From Miltoncostaea sp963823515 (GTDB lineage: Bacteria; Actinomycetota; Thermoleophilia; Miltoncostaeales; Miltoncostaeaceae), in the NCBI GenBank assembly GCA_963823515.1, contig CAWGMB010000006.1, positions 400,561-464,560 of the forward strand: DNA of 64,000 bases. The letters run 5' to 3'. Below, piece after piece: positions 1 to 7,778 of this stretch (the stretch's first letter is position 1; every line of letters begins with the position of its first letter). Position numbers and translations under genes: made by a program. The notes beneath the pieces are model-generated. The model saw only the letters and a list, made by a program, of their open reading frames with translations, was not told the origin of the DNA and searched no databases.

Positions 1-459
1 CAGCTCCGAGAGCCTGCGCGACGGGACGACCGCGACCTGGCCGGCGCTCGTGGGAATCGGGTGACCGTGCGGGTCGCGCTCGGGGTGGCCGAGCGCCTCG
101 GCGATCCGGTCGGCGAGCGCCCCGGAGACGTGGTGCTCGAGCACCTCGGCCTCCCTGTGCACCTCGTCCCAGGACATGCCGAGGCTCGTCGCGAGATAGG
201 TCTCGAGCAGGCGATGGCGGCGGATCACCTCGAGCGCGGCCTGCCGACCGAGGTCGGTGAGAGCGACGCCCTGGCGCTTGACCTGCACCGCATAGCCGAG
301 CGCGTCGAGCTTCTTGAGCATGTTGCTGGCCGATGCGGTGGTGACGGCGAGGGCGTCGGCGACCTGCGAGGTCGTCACCGGCCCTGCTGCCTCGGCGACC
401 TCGTCGAGCTGATAGATCGCCTTCAGGTAGTCCTGAACGGCGGGGCTGGGCCGGTCCAC
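1..459 (-). CDS. DtxR/MntR-family metal-dependent transcriptional repressor (3' end cut by window)
   Basis: Metal-activated repressor that would bind operator DNA as a dimer when Fe(II) or Mn(II) is available. The 153 visible residues begin MDRPSPAVQDYLKAIY and hold a winged helix (about 24-66, VTTSQVADALAVTTASASNMLKKL). The dimerisation/metal domain follows, with RRHRLLE (about 79-85) and EAEVLEHHVS (about 102-111), the family's usual metal-ligand regions. The GTG at 459 is chosen because GAGGAG lies a few bases upstream and the protein starts just before the family's first helix. Stop codon and any SH3-like domain lie outside the window. It diverges from the Crp-like regulator. Whether it senses iron or manganese cannot be told from this fragment. 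Confidence 0.9.
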   Translation of the reverse strand, partial: MDRPSPAVQDYLKAIYQLDEVAEAAGPVTTSQVADALAVTTASASNMLKKLDALGYAVQVKRQGVALTDLGRQAALEVIRRHRLLETYLATSLGMSWDEVHREAEVLEHHVSGALADRIAEALGHPERDPHGHPIPTSAGQVAVVPSRRLSEL

Positions 460-580
460 CAGATCTCACTCCTCGCCGGGTCGCGCCCGATGGTACCTCG
501 CAGGGGCTCCCGGAGGTTCCCCGCTCCGAAAGGCCCCCGGGGTGATTCAGGCCGCTGGGCGCGGGCATCACCCAGACATC

Positions 581-608
581 TTGCATCCGTTCTTAGCGCC
601 CCATAACA
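581..608 (+). promoter_or_regulatory. candidate sigma-70-like promoter for the Crp-like regulator
   Basis: TTGCAT at 581-586 and ATAACA at 603-608, separated by 16 bp, resemble -35 and -10 boxes in an otherwise GC-rich gap. A transcript would start near 615, about 67 nt before the preferred start codon at 682. This rests on pattern only. Confidence 0.35.
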
Positions 609-681
609 AACGGGTGCCAGAGTTCCCGCCGTGGCCATCGCCCCCTCAGAGCTCCGCCAGAACGGTTTCCGGAGCTCCGGC

Positions 682-1383
682 GTGAGCGGCCCGGGCCGTA
701 TCGACCTGACCCGCATGGATCTGTTCGCAGGGCTCCCCGAGCTCGACCTGACGCTGCTCGACAGCCGCCTGCCGCTCGTGCGCTGGCCGCGCGGCGCCGC
801 GATGCCCGAGCCCCTCAGCCGCCCGGATCATCTCTTCGTGGTCCGCGACGGGCGCCTGGCGCTCTTCGAGAGCACCGCCCCGGGCCACGAGATCATGATC
901 TCGCTGCTCGACTCCGGCGCGATCTACTCGACCCTGGGCTCGGCGCCCGCGTCGAGCGTGACGGCCCTCGAGGACTCCGCCGTCTCGCCGCTGTCCGGAC
1001 GGGCCGTGGAGGGCCTCATCGCGCGCTACCCGCGCCTGGGGCGCAACCTCGCCGAGCTGCTGTCGGACCGCATCGCGATGCTGCGCGAGACCGTCGCGCT
1101 CGTCAGCGAGATGCGCGTCGAGGACCGCCTGCGCGCCCGGCTGCACCAGCTCGCCGACCGCTTCGGCGTCGCCACGCGCGCGGGGATCGAGCTGCGGCTC
1201 GAGCTGACCCACGCGCAGTGGGCGTCATTGGTCGGTGCCTCCCGGGAAGCCGTAACCACCGCATTCAGCAAGCTCCGCACCAGCGGCTCGGTCGAGATGG
1301 ACGGCCGCTCGATCACGATCCCCTGGGAGGTCGTGCGGGAGCGCGAGGAGGCCCTCAGCCTCGCCGCCGCGCAGAACATGTAG
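682..1383 (+). CDS. Crp/Fnr-family transcriptional regulator
   Basis: Cyclic-nucleotide-binding-fold regulator with a C-terminal winged helix. The sensory beta-roll region (HLFVVRDGRLALFES...) is followed by a dimerisation helix (RYPRLGRNLAELLSDRIAMLRETV) and an HTH (THAQWASLVGASREAVTTAFSKL). No N-terminal cysteine cluster is visible, so it is not a classical [4Fe-4S] FNR; the ligand is unknown. The GTG at 682 is preferred because GGAG lies 7 nt upstream. In-frame alternatives are GTG 631 (no Shine-Dalgarno) and ATG 715, which would give MDLFAGLPELDL, also typical of the family. It diverges from the DtxR gene and lies upstream of a metallopeptidase. A role in controlling the nearby nitrite reductase is possible but is inference. 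Confidence 0.85.
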   Translation: MSGPGRIDLTRMDLFAGLPELDLTLLDSRLPLVRWPRGAAMPEPLSRPDHLFVVRDGRLALFESTAPGHEIMISLLDSGAIYSTLGSAPASSVTALEDSAVSPLSGRAVEGLIARYPRLGRNLAELLSDRIAMLRETVALVSEMRVEDRLRARLHQLADRFGVATRAGIELRLELTHAQWASLVGASREAVTTAFSKLRTSGSVEMDGRSITIPWEVVREREEALSLAAAQNM

Positions 1384-2206
1384 GACGCTCCTGGCCGTCG
1401 CGGCGGGCCTGCTCCTGGGCGCGTCCACGGCTCTCGGCGCCCCTCGCGTCGCGGTCCACGAGTCCGCCCTCGGGCGCTCCGCCCGGGGGCTGCCGATCCA
1501 CCTCACCCGCATCGGCGGCGCTGATGCCGCCGTCCGGGTGCTTGTGGTCGGGGCGATCCACGGCAACGAGCGGGCCGGGCGCGCGGTCGTCTCGCGCCTG
1601 CGCGCCCGCCCGCCGCGGCTGCCGGCAGGGGTCGCGCTCTGGCTCATCGACGACCTCAACCCGGACGGAGCCGCGGCGGGAACCCGCCAGAACGCCCGCG
1701 GCGTTGACCTCAACCGCAACTTCCCCGACCGCTGGCGCGCCCAGGGCGCTCCGGGCGACACCTTCCACTCCGGGGCGCGACCGCTCTCGGAGCCCGAGTC
1801 GCGGCGGGCGGCGCGCTTCATCGCGCGCCTGCGCCCGGCCGTGACCATCTGGTACCACCAGTCGCTACGGCTCGTGGACGTCGGCACCGTCGCCGACCGG
1901 CGGGTCCCGTGGCGCTACGCCCGCGCAGCCGGGCTGCCCGCGACCCGCCTCGGCTTCCTTCCCGGCGTGGCGACCCGCTGGGAGAACCGCACGATCGCCG
2001 GCGGCAGCGCCTTCGTCGTGGAGCTTCCGGCGGGACCATTGGGCCGCAGCGGCGTCACGCGGCACGTCCGCGCGGTGCGAAGCGTGGCGGCCGCGGTCGC
2101 CACGCGCGACCGGACGGCCGCCCGGGCTCGAGGGCGGGGCGCGGCCCGGGGCGTATCCTCGACGGGACGGTTTTCGGATTTCGACGTAGCCCGGACGAGG
2201 CCATGA
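1382..2206 (+). CDS. secreted M14-family zinc carboxypeptidase / murein peptide amidase-like; start codon unclear
   Basis: Predicted exported zinc peptidase, probably cleaving cell-wall peptides. The zinc motif HGNER, the substrate-carboxylate motif DLNRNF, a third ligand region WYHQ and the catalytic glutamate region FVVELP are all present in M14 order. The first in-frame ATG/GTG/TTG is GTG 1538 (MLVVGAIHGNER), but the open frame continues upstream and encodes RTLLAVAAGLLLGASTALGA from 1382, a convincing signal peptide with no normal start codon before it. The frame immediately follows the Crp-like stop at 1381-1383. CTG 1391, or a +1 shift after ATG 1378, are the only explanations I see besides a sequence error. 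The 3' end overlaps the next ATG by 4 nt. Confidence 0.8.
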   Translation, partial: RTLLAVAAGLLLGASTALGAPRVAVHESALGRSARGLPIHLTRIGGADAAVRVLVVGAIHGNERAGRAVVSRLRARPPRLPAGVALWLIDDLNPDGAAAGTRQNARGVDLNRNFPDRWRAQGAPGDTFHSGARPLSEPESRRAARFIARLRPAVTIWYHQSLRLVDVGTVADRRVPWRYARAAGLPATRLGFLPGVATRWENRTIAGGSAFVVELPAGPLGRSGVTRHVRAVRSVAAAVATRDRTAARARGRGAARGVSSTGRFSDFDVARTRP

Positions 2207-2940
2207 GCGCAGAACCCCCGAGAGGACCCGCGCCCGGCGCTCCCGTGGGCGCCGCATGGCTGGACGGCGCGCAGGGCCTGGCGCCGCACGAGGCGCAGGC
2301 CCTGGCCCACCCGTCCCGCCGGCGGATCGTCTCGGCCCTCGGCGGATCGGCCTCGGGTCACAGCGTCTCCGAGCTCGCAGCCCTGATGGAGATGCACCCC
2401 AACGCGGTGCGGCAGCACATGGAGGTGCTCGCCAGGACCGGAATCGTCACCGGGGCCGTGGCCGCCCCGGCCGGCCGGCCCGGGCGGCCGGGCACGCGCT
2501 ACACGCTGGTGGAGCCGCGGGCGGTTGCCGGAGTCGGCAGCCGAGAGCTGATGAGGCTCCTGCTCGAGTTGGTGCGCCGGACGGGAGCCGGCAGCGCCGA
2601 AGCCGAGGCCGTCGGCATGGAACAGGGTGGCCGTCTCGTGGCCGACGGCGCGCCGCCCGAGGCGCTCGCCGAGGCCTTCGCCGGCCTGGGCTTCGCGCCG
2701 CAGGACGTCACAGGCGCCACCGACCGGCGAGCCGGCAGGCGAGAGCTCCTGCTGCGCGCGTGCCCGTTCAAGGACGCCGTCCTCTCCCAGGGGGGCGAGA
2801 TGGTGTGCGCCCTTCACCGGGGCATGGTGCAGGGCGCCCTCGCGAGGATCGACCCACGCGCCCGGCTGGCGGCCTTCGAGCCGCACCATCCCGTCCACGC
2901 CGGCTGCAGGGTCGCCATCGAAGGGCTGGGGGCGGACTGA
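2203..2940 (+). CDS. SufR-like winged-helix regulator with C-terminal cysteine cluster
   Basis: ArsR/SufR-type repressor. The N-terminal winged helix (about residues 25-100: LAHPSRRRIVSALGG, SVSELAALMEMHPNAVRQHMEVLARTGIV) is followed by a C-terminal domain with three spaced cysteines, RACPFKD, MVCALHRG and AGCRVAI. This is the arrangement that in SufR proteins binds an FeS cluster and couples FeS status to repression. The ATG at 2203 overlaps the upstream peptidase stop (ATGA), so the two are translationally coupled. Length is 245 aa, normal for the family. No suf operon lies in the window, so its targets are unknown; the nearby nitrite reductase or its own operon are possibilities. Confidence 0.82.
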   Translation: MSAEPPRGPAPGAPVGAAWLDGAQGLAPHEAQALAHPSRRRIVSALGGSASGHSVSELAALMEMHPNAVRQHMEVLARTGIVTGAVAAPAGRPGRPGTRYTLVEPRAVAGVGSRELMRLLLELVRRTGAGSAEAEAVGMEQGGRLVADGAPPEALAEAFAGLGFAPQDVTGATDRRAGRRELLLRACPFKDAVLSQGGEMVCALHRGMVQGALARIDPRARLAAFEPHHPVHAGCRVAIEGLGAD

Positions 2941-3395
2941 GCGGACGTCGTCAGCCCGTCACGCGACCGCGGCGGCCCGGGTGCGCATCGCGGATCGCCG
3001 TCGTGGCGGCGGCGCTCGCAGGACTGGCCGGGATGACCGCGTGCTCACACCAGAGCACGGCGCCGGGTGCCGGGACCTCCGCGGGCTCCGCGCCGGGCCG
3101 GGCGCCGACGGAGCTCGCGGCCCTGCACCTGCTCAGCCACGGCGCGCGCCGCGCGGCGGCCGACCATCCCGGGGGCCGCTGGTTCCGAGGCGACCTGGTC
3201 CTGCCGGCCGGAGGACCCACCTGCGCCGTGGCGGGGATCACCTCGGCGTCCCACGCCCCCCTGATCGTGAACGCCGTGTTCGACCCCTCGGGGACCATCG
3301 CCGTGCGAATCCGCGCCGCCGAGCGCGATCGCGCCGCGTGCCTCGAGGCCGCGGGACGGGCGCTGGCCGGTCTGGACCTTCCGGCCGGCGGCTGA
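2937..3395 (+). CDS. small putative lipoprotein (possible CTG start)
   Basis: Secreted protein of unknown function. The hydrophobic stretch IAVVAAALAGLAG is followed by MTAC, a plausible lipobox, then a Ser/Ala/Gly/Pro linker and a compact domain of about 90 residues with two cysteines (GPTCAVAG, RAACLEAAG). GTG 3003 is the first ordinary start, but it gives a signal peptide with no positive n-region. CTG 2937, overlapping the SufR-like TGA, adds an Arg-rich n-region (SGRRQPVTRPRR). I therefore give the longer form, with real doubt about the start. Not recognised as any named family. A strong hairpin follows the stop. Confidence 0.6.
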   Translation: MSGRRQPVTRPRRPGCASRIAVVAAALAGLAGMTACSHQSTAPGAGTSAGSAPGRAPTELAALHLLSHGARRAAADHPGGRWFRGDLVLPAGGPTCAVAGITSASHAPLIVNAVFDPSGTIAVRIRAAERDRAACLEAAGRALAGLDLPAGG

Positions 3396-3431
3396 GCGGG
3401 GCCGGTGTCGGCGACACGCCGCCGGCCCCGC
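3396..3431. terminator. bidirectional terminator-like hairpin
   Basis: GCGGGGCCGG (3396-3405) pairs exactly with CCGGCCCCGC (3422-3431), with a smaller GTGTC/GACAC hairpin in the loop. It sits between the convergent lipoprotein gene and nirS and could serve both. No U-tract is present, as is common in very GC-rich genomes. Confidence 0.7.
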
Positions 3432-3444
3432 TCATGCCCGACGA

Positions 3445-5235
3445 TCAGTAGATGTCGCGGGCGGTGTTGTTGACGTTGAACTTGCCGGTCGGCGTACGCA
3501 GCCAGGGTCCGCTGATGCGGTCGACGACCTTCAGCGTGCGATCGTCGTAGATGACCAGCTCGCCCTTGTTGTCCCAGTTGGACACCCAGACCTGAGTCCC
3601 CTGGCGGTTGTACTCGAAGTGCGTCGCCCGGCCGTAGCTGCTGATGGGGAAGCACTTGTGGAGCTTGCCCTTCGCCTTCGAGTAGACGCACACCGTGCGC
3701 GCGGCCTTCGGATCGGTGCTGACGGTGGCGTCGGTCCACACCCACGGCGACCGGGGGTGCGTCTTGACGAACAGCGTGCCCGCCGACGGGAGCTTCACCT
3801 CGCGCACGACCTTCCACGCGTGCTCGGGATTCCCGGCGGGGTCGGCGCCGTAGATCGTCAACTTGCCCTCGCCGATGTGGGTGGTCGCCATCACCCACCC
3901 GAACTCGGGGTCCTTCCAGTTGGCGCCCCGACCCGGATGAGGCTTGATGCCGGTGTCGATCCGGGCGACGCGCTCGCCCTCCTTAAGGTCGACCACGACG
4001 ATCTGGTTCTTGTCGTTGGCGGCGATCGCGAAGTAGCGCCCGGTGTGATCGAGGCCTCCGTCGTGCAGGAAGCGCTGCCCCTCGATCATCTTGGTGATCT
4101 GGAAGTCCTCCTTGGAGTAATCGACCAGCGCGATGAAGCCCGACTCCTTGAGCGCGACGACCCACTGGGGGCCGTCGGGGTTGGCGACGATCGCCGCGAC
4201 GCGTACCTCCTTGAGCGGCTCGCCCGTGTCGAACGTGTCGGTGGGGTACTTGGAGAGGGTCTTCGGCTCCAGCGTGAGGCCGTCGAAGACGACGTACTGC
4301 AGGGGCCAGTAGCAGCCCTCGATGAGGTACTTGTCCTCGAAGCCCTTGAACTTGCTCGACTCGACGCTTCGTGCGTCGATGCAGCCCTTCACCTCGGCGA
4401 CCGTGCGCGGCGTCTTGTACCAGAGGTCGATCAGGGTGACCTTCCCGTCGCGCCCGATCGCGTAGAAGTACCGGCCTGTCGCGCTCGCGCGCAGGATGTG
4501 CACCGCATAGCCGGTGTTGAGCAGCGCGACGCGCTCATGGGTGTCGCCGTCGAAGATGGCGACCTTTCCGGCGTCGCGCAGGATCACGCCGATGTAGTTG
4601 CGCCAGTCGCGGTCGGTCTGCGGTGAGCTCGGCCGGTCCGCGACCGGGGTCTTCAACGACCAGCTCGCGCGGATCTCCTCGAGGCTCAGTTGGGGCGGCT
4701 CGGCCACCTCCATCTGCAGGTAGCGCGCCATCAGGGTGACCTGGTCCGGCGAGAGGAAGCCCGCCTTGCCCCAGGGGGGCATGCCCCCCGGAAGCCCGTT
4801 CTGCACGATCGCCTCGATGACGTTGGTCCCGCGCTGCTGCATCGTCGCCGGGTCGAGCGCCGGGCCCGTGGCTCCCGCGCGCAGCGTTCCGTGGCAGCCC
4901 GCGCAGGTCTGGAAGAAGACGGTCGACGCCTCCTGGAACTGCGCGGCGTCGAGGGCCACGCCGGGCGGCGGCGGGGGGGCCGCCCCGCCGCCGCCTGCGG
5001 ACGGCTCCGTCGACGCGCCGCCGCCCCCAACCCCCGTCGTCGCCTTCGCGTCGTCTCCGTCGTCCCCGCCACTGCAGCCGACGGCCAGGACGGCGGCGGC
5101 GAACAGGACGGCGGCGACGCCCACCAGCGACCGCACACGCCGCGCCCAGCCCCCGCCACCGGGCCGCGGCAGGCCTGCCGGAGGCATCGGCCGGAGCCTC
5201 CCCCGTCCCCCGGTTCGCGCCCTCTCCTCGCTCAT
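3445..5235 (-). CDS. nirS: cytochrome cd1 nitrite reductase, lipoprotein form
   Basis: Reduces nitrite to nitric oxide outside the membrane during denitrification. The 596-residue protein has a signal peptide ending LAVGC (lipobox) and a Gly/Ala/Pro linker. A cytochrome c domain carries CAGCH (Cys111-Cys114-His115), and a long C-terminal d1-heme propeller follows (about 190-596). Family landmarks include GYAVHILRAS near the proximal histidine, GGLDHTGRYFAIAANDKNQ and KPHPGRGAN with the two active-site histidines, and the C-terminal end NVNNTARDIY. ATG 5235 is chosen because GGAGG lies 6 nt upstream; GTG 5265 is an in-frame alternative. None of the heme d1 synthesis genes (nirDLGHJEFN) is visible, so they must lie elsewhere if the enzyme is active. 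It diverges from a peroxidase gene. Confidence 0.93.
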   Translation of the reverse strand: MSEERARTGGRGRLRPMPPAGLPRPGGGGWARRVRSLVGVAAVLFAAAVLAVGCSGGDDGDDAKATTGVGGGGASTEPSAGGGGAAPPPPPGVALDAAQFQEASTVFFQTCAGCHGTLRAGATGPALDPATMQQRGTNVIEAIVQNGLPGGMPPWGKAGFLSPDQVTLMARYLQMEVAEPPQLSLEEIRASWSLKTPVADRPSSPQTDRDWRNYIGVILRDAGKVAIFDGDTHERVALLNTGYAVHILRASATGRYFYAIGRDGKVTLIDLWYKTPRTVAEVKGCIDARSVESSKFKGFEDKYLIEGCYWPLQYVVFDGLTLEPKTLSKYPTDTFDTGEPLKEVRVAAIVANPDGPQWVVALKESGFIALVDYSKEDFQITKMIEGQRFLHDGGLDHTGRYFAIAANDKNQIVVVDLKEGERVARIDTGIKPHPGRGANWKDPEFGWVMATTHIGEGKLTIYGADPAGNPEHAWKVVREVKLPSAGTLFVKTHPRSPWVWTDATVSTDPKAARTVCVYSKAKGKLHKCFPISSYGRATHFEYNRQGTQVWVSNWDNKGELVIYDDRTLKVVDRISGPWLRTPTGKFNVNNTARDIY

Positions 5236-5464
5236 CGTCTGCCTCCGCACTCGACTGGATTTCACTGCTTGTCACCGTGGCATGTGGAGAAACTATGTGA
5301 CGTTGGTGACGAAAGTCGAGGACCGAAAGCCCGTAAGGGGCGATTGTCAGGGCCGGGGGGTGCCGCGTGGAGCCTCCGCAGAACCCCAGCAGCCGGCTGG
5401 GATCGACGCGGATCCGCGGACGGGTGGCGGTCCGGCCGGCGGGTCGCGGCGTATCGTGAGTCGG
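5236..5464. promoter_or_regulatory. divergent nirS / peroxidase control region with direct repeat
   Basis: This gap must carry the promoters of both divergent genes. It holds a direct repeat GTGACG (5297-5302) and GTGACG (5306-5311), 62-76 bp upstream of the nirS start. No canonical FNR/DNR palindrome (TTGAT-N4-ATCAA type) was found. The repeat is a candidate regulator site only. Confidence 0.3.
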
Positions 5465-6124
5465 ATGTCGATCTCACGGATCCGGCGGGCGGGCGCCGCA
5501 CTCGTGGCCGCCGGGTCTCTCGCGATCGCGTCGGGATGCGGAGGATCCGGCGCACGCTCCTCGGGCGCGGCGGCCGCCGATCGCCCGCCGGGCGCCTCCT
5601 CTGTCCCGGTGATCGCCCCCGCCGACCGCGGCCCGGGCCTGCTTCGCGGGAGCATCGAGATGATCGACGGCGAGCGCCTGGCGCTCTCGCGCCTACGCGG
5701 CTCGGTGGTGCTGGCCGTGAACACGGCGAGCCGCTGCGGCTACACGCCCCAGTTCGAGGGACTCGAGTCGCTCTACCGGGCGAAAGCGGCCTCGGGCTTC
5801 ACGATCGTCGGCTTCCCGAGCAACGACTTCCGACAGGAGCTCGCGAAGGACGGCGCGATCGCCGACTTCTGCACGCTCAACTACGGCGTGAGCTTCCCCA
5901 TGGCTTCCCGCTCGCGGGTGAGGGGGCCGAAGGCCAACGCGTTGTTCGCCGCGATCGCCGCCCGTCCGGCGCCCGCGGGCGAGGAGCCCGCGTGGAACTT
6001 CACCAAGTACCTGATCGACCGGTCCGGGCGGCTCGCGGCTCGCTATCCGTCGTCGGTCGAACCCGATGACCCCGGCCTGCGCGGTGCCGTCGACCGGCTG
6101 CTCGAGGAGGCCCGAGGCCTCTGA
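5465..6124 (+). CDS. glutathione-peroxidase-family thiol peroxidase, lipoprotein
   Basis: Cysteine-type peroxidase of the thioredoxin fold, predicted to be anchored outside the membrane. The first 29 residues are a signal peptide with lipobox (SLAIASGC). The catalytic motif is NTASRCGYTPQFEGLE, GFPSNDF replaces the usual GFPCNQF, DFCTLNYGVSFP carries the probable resolving cysteine, and WNFTKYLID gives the conserved Trp-Asn. Cysteine rather than selenocysteine, in an organism that probably lacks glutathione, suggests thioredoxin-like reduction. ATG 5465 gives 219 aa. It diverges from nirS, so defence against nitrosative or peroxide stress is a reasonable inference. A strong hairpin follows. 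Confidence 0.88.
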   Translation: MSISRIRRAGAALVAAGSLAIASGCGGSGARSSGAAAADRPPGASSVPVIAPADRGPGLLRGSIEMIDGERLALSRLRGSVVLAVNTASRCGYTPQFEGLESLYRAKAASGFTIVGFPSNDFRQELAKDGAIADFCTLNYGVSFPMASRSRVRGPKANALFAAIAARPAPAGEEPAWNFTKYLIDRSGRLAARYPSSVEPDDPGLRGAVDRLLEEARGL

Positions 6125-6158
6125 GCGATCGGCTCCGCGCCGAGCGGGAGCCGATCGC
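6125..6158 (+). terminator. terminator hairpin after peroxidase gene
   Basis: A perfect 12-bp stem pairs GCGATCGGCTCC (6125-6136) with GGAGCCGATCGC (6147-6158), with a 10-nt loop, directly after the stop codon. No T-run. Confidence 0.7.
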
Positions 6159-6169
6159 CCGGAAGGTGG

Positions 6170-6268
6170 CTAGCGGCGGATCCAGGTCGCGGCAACGGCG
6201 CCGTTGGCGGCGACGAGGGTGGCGATGGCCGCGGCGGCCACGTACAGAGCGGTGAGGTTGCGACGCAT
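6170..6268 (-). CDS. 32-residue single-span peptide, unknown
   Basis: A short frame encodes MRRNLTALYVAAAAIATLVA followed by ANGAVAATWIRR. It has a positive n-region, one hydrophobic helix and a basic tail, as in a small membrane protein or a bare signal peptide. AAAGG lies about 11 nt before the ATG. It is antisense to nothing annotated and faces the peroxidase terminator. The function is unknown; the frame may be fortuitous but looks composed like a protein. Confidence 0.4.
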   Translation of the reverse strand: MRRNLTALYVAAAAIATLVAANGAVAATWIRR

Positions 6269-6395
6269 GTCGTGTATAACCTTTCGATGGAGGGGGACAG
6301 TCCGGTGTGAGGCCCGGCTTGCCCCCTCTATCGGTGCCCGGGGACGGTTCCTTACGGATGCGCACACGCATGAACTGGCGAGTTCCGCTCCACCC

Positions 6396-7472
6396 ATGAG
6401 GACACGGCTCACCGCGGCCCTCGGGATCCGCCATCCGATCGTGCTGGCCGGGATGGCGGGCGGGCCGACGACGCCCGAGCTGGTGGCGGCGGTCTCGGAC
6501 GCCGGCGGCCTCGGCACATTCGGGCTCACGGGAATGAGCCCGGAGGCCGTGCGGGCCGCCGTCTCCGCCGCCTGCGGTCTCACGTCCGCGCCGATCGCCA
6601 TCAACGTGCTCGTCGCTCCGGCGACTCCGCCCGACCCGGCCGGATCCGACCCGCGCGCGGCGCTCGCGCCCCTACGGGCGGAGCTCGGGCTGCCGGCCGA
6701 GTCGCCGGCCCCACCTCCTGTGGCGACGCCCGCCGAGCTGGTCGCGGCCGGCCTCGAGGCGGGCGCGCGGGTCGTGAGCGTGGGGCTCGGGGATCCCACC
6801 GAGGTGCGGGAGCTCACGCGGGCCGCAGGGGCGCCGCTGCTGGCGATGGCCTCGTCGGTGGAGGACGCCGTTCGCGCCGTGGAATCGGGCGCCGACATCA
6901 TCGTCGCCCAGGGCTCGGAGGCCGGCGGGCACCGCTCCACCTTCCACGTCCCCGAGGACGGCGTGGTGCCGCTGGTCGGGACCTTCGCGCTGGTGCCGCA
7001 GGTCGTCGCCGCGCTCGATGTGCCGGTGATCGCCGCGGGCGCCGTGATGAACGGTCGCGGGCTCGTGGCCGCGCTCGCCCTCGGCGCCGACGGCGTGCAG
7101 ATGGGGACCCGCTTCCTGGTGGCGCGCGAGAGCGGCGCGCCGCCGGGCTACCGCCGGCGGGTGAGCACCGCCCGCGACACCGACACCGTCGTGACACGGG
7201 CGGTCTCCGGGCGCCCGGCCCGCGGCATCCGCAACCGCCTGATCGCGACGCTCGAGGCGGCCGGGTCACCGGCGCTCGGCTACCCCGGCCAGGCGAGGGC
7301 GACCGGGGAGGTGCGCGCGGCCGGCGCCCGGGCGGACGATCCGGAGATGATCGCCCTCTGGGCCGGTCAGGCCGCCGGGCTGTCGGGCGAGGGCCAGACG
7401 GCCCGGGAGATCGTCGACGAGGTCATGGCACAGGGCGCCGCCGCCATCCGGGGGCTCGCGGGCGCGCTCTGA
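6396..7472 (+). CDS. nitronate monooxygenase (2-nitropropane dioxygenase) family flavoprotein
   Basis: FMN-dependent TIM-barrel enzyme that oxidises alkyl nitronates. The N-terminus RLTAALGIRHPIVLAGMAG and the signature VAQGSEAGGHRS (about residues 169-180, phosphate and FMN binding with the catalytic histidine) are typical. DVPVIAAGAVMNGRGLVAALALGADGVQMGTRFL completes the flavin site. ATG 6396 gives 358 aa; an in-frame ATG 6357 would add 13 residues. A large hairpin follows. The substrate is not knowable from sequence. It sits downstream of nitrogen-oxide and redox genes, which fits detoxification of nitro compounds. Confidence 0.87.
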   Translation: MRTRLTAALGIRHPIVLAGMAGGPTTPELVAAVSDAGGLGTFGLTGMSPEAVRAAVSAACGLTSAPIAINVLVAPATPPDPAGSDPRAALAPLRAELGLPAESPAPPPVATPAELVAAGLEAGARVVSVGLGDPTEVRELTRAAGAPLLAMASSVEDAVRAVESGADIIVAQGSEAGGHRSTFHVPEDGVVPLVGTFALVPQVVAALDVPVIAAGAVMNGRGLVAALALGADGVQMGTRFLVARESGAPPGYRRRVSTARDTDTVVTRAVSGRPARGIRNRLIATLEAAGSPALGYPGQARATGEVRAAGARADDPEMIALWAGQAAGLSGEGQTAREIVDEVMAQGAAAIRGLAGAL

Positions 7473-7483
7473 GCCTGGATCGT

Positions 7484-7529
7484 CCGCGGAACGATGGGGC
7501 CGGCCTCCCGACGGCCCCATCGTTCGCGG
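7484..7529. terminator. bidirectional terminator hairpin
   Basis: An approximately 18-bp stem (7484-7502 with 7512-7529, one bulged G) and a 9-nt loop lie between two convergent genes. It is among the strongest hairpins in the window. Confidence 0.75.
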
Positions 7530-7535
7530 GTCCCA

Positions 7536-7778
7536 TCACCCGCGCGGCAGCTCGGGTGCGGGCTGGTCCGCCGTCCCGCTGTCCTGCGGGGCGGCGATCT
7601 TGTGGAGCGCGATCATCACGAGGGCGATCCCGGCGAGGACGCAGGCCGCGGCCGTGACGAGCCAGCCGTAGCGCCCACCCTCGTCGGCGAGGCTCATGAG
7701 CGTGACCCTGACCAGCAGGGCGCCCCCGGCGAGGAGCAGCGCCAGGCCGGCCGAGGGCGCGAAGCGGCGGCGGATCAT
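7536..7778 (-). CDS. small membrane protein, two TM helices
   Basis: An 80-residue protein starting MIRRRFAPSAGLALLLAGG with two predicted membrane helices (about 10-28 and 38-58) and a hydrophilic Pro/Asp/Gln tail. The ATG at 7778 overlaps the TGA of the LuxR-type gene (ATGA), so it is translationally coupled as the last gene of that operon. No family recognised. Confidence 0.7.
   Translation of the reverse strand: MIRRRFAPSAGLALLLAGGALLVRVTLMSLADEGGRYGWLVTAAACVLAGIALVMIALHKIAAPQDSGTADQPAPELPRG

Noticed and set aside
61..606. Plus-strand 181-codon open frame at the left edge
   Set aside because: It is antisense to the clear DtxR-family gene, and its composition is typical of a GC-rich shadow frame.
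5236..5464. FNR/DNR box upstream of nirS
   Set aside because: No TTGAT-N4-ATCAA-like palindrome was found by eye.
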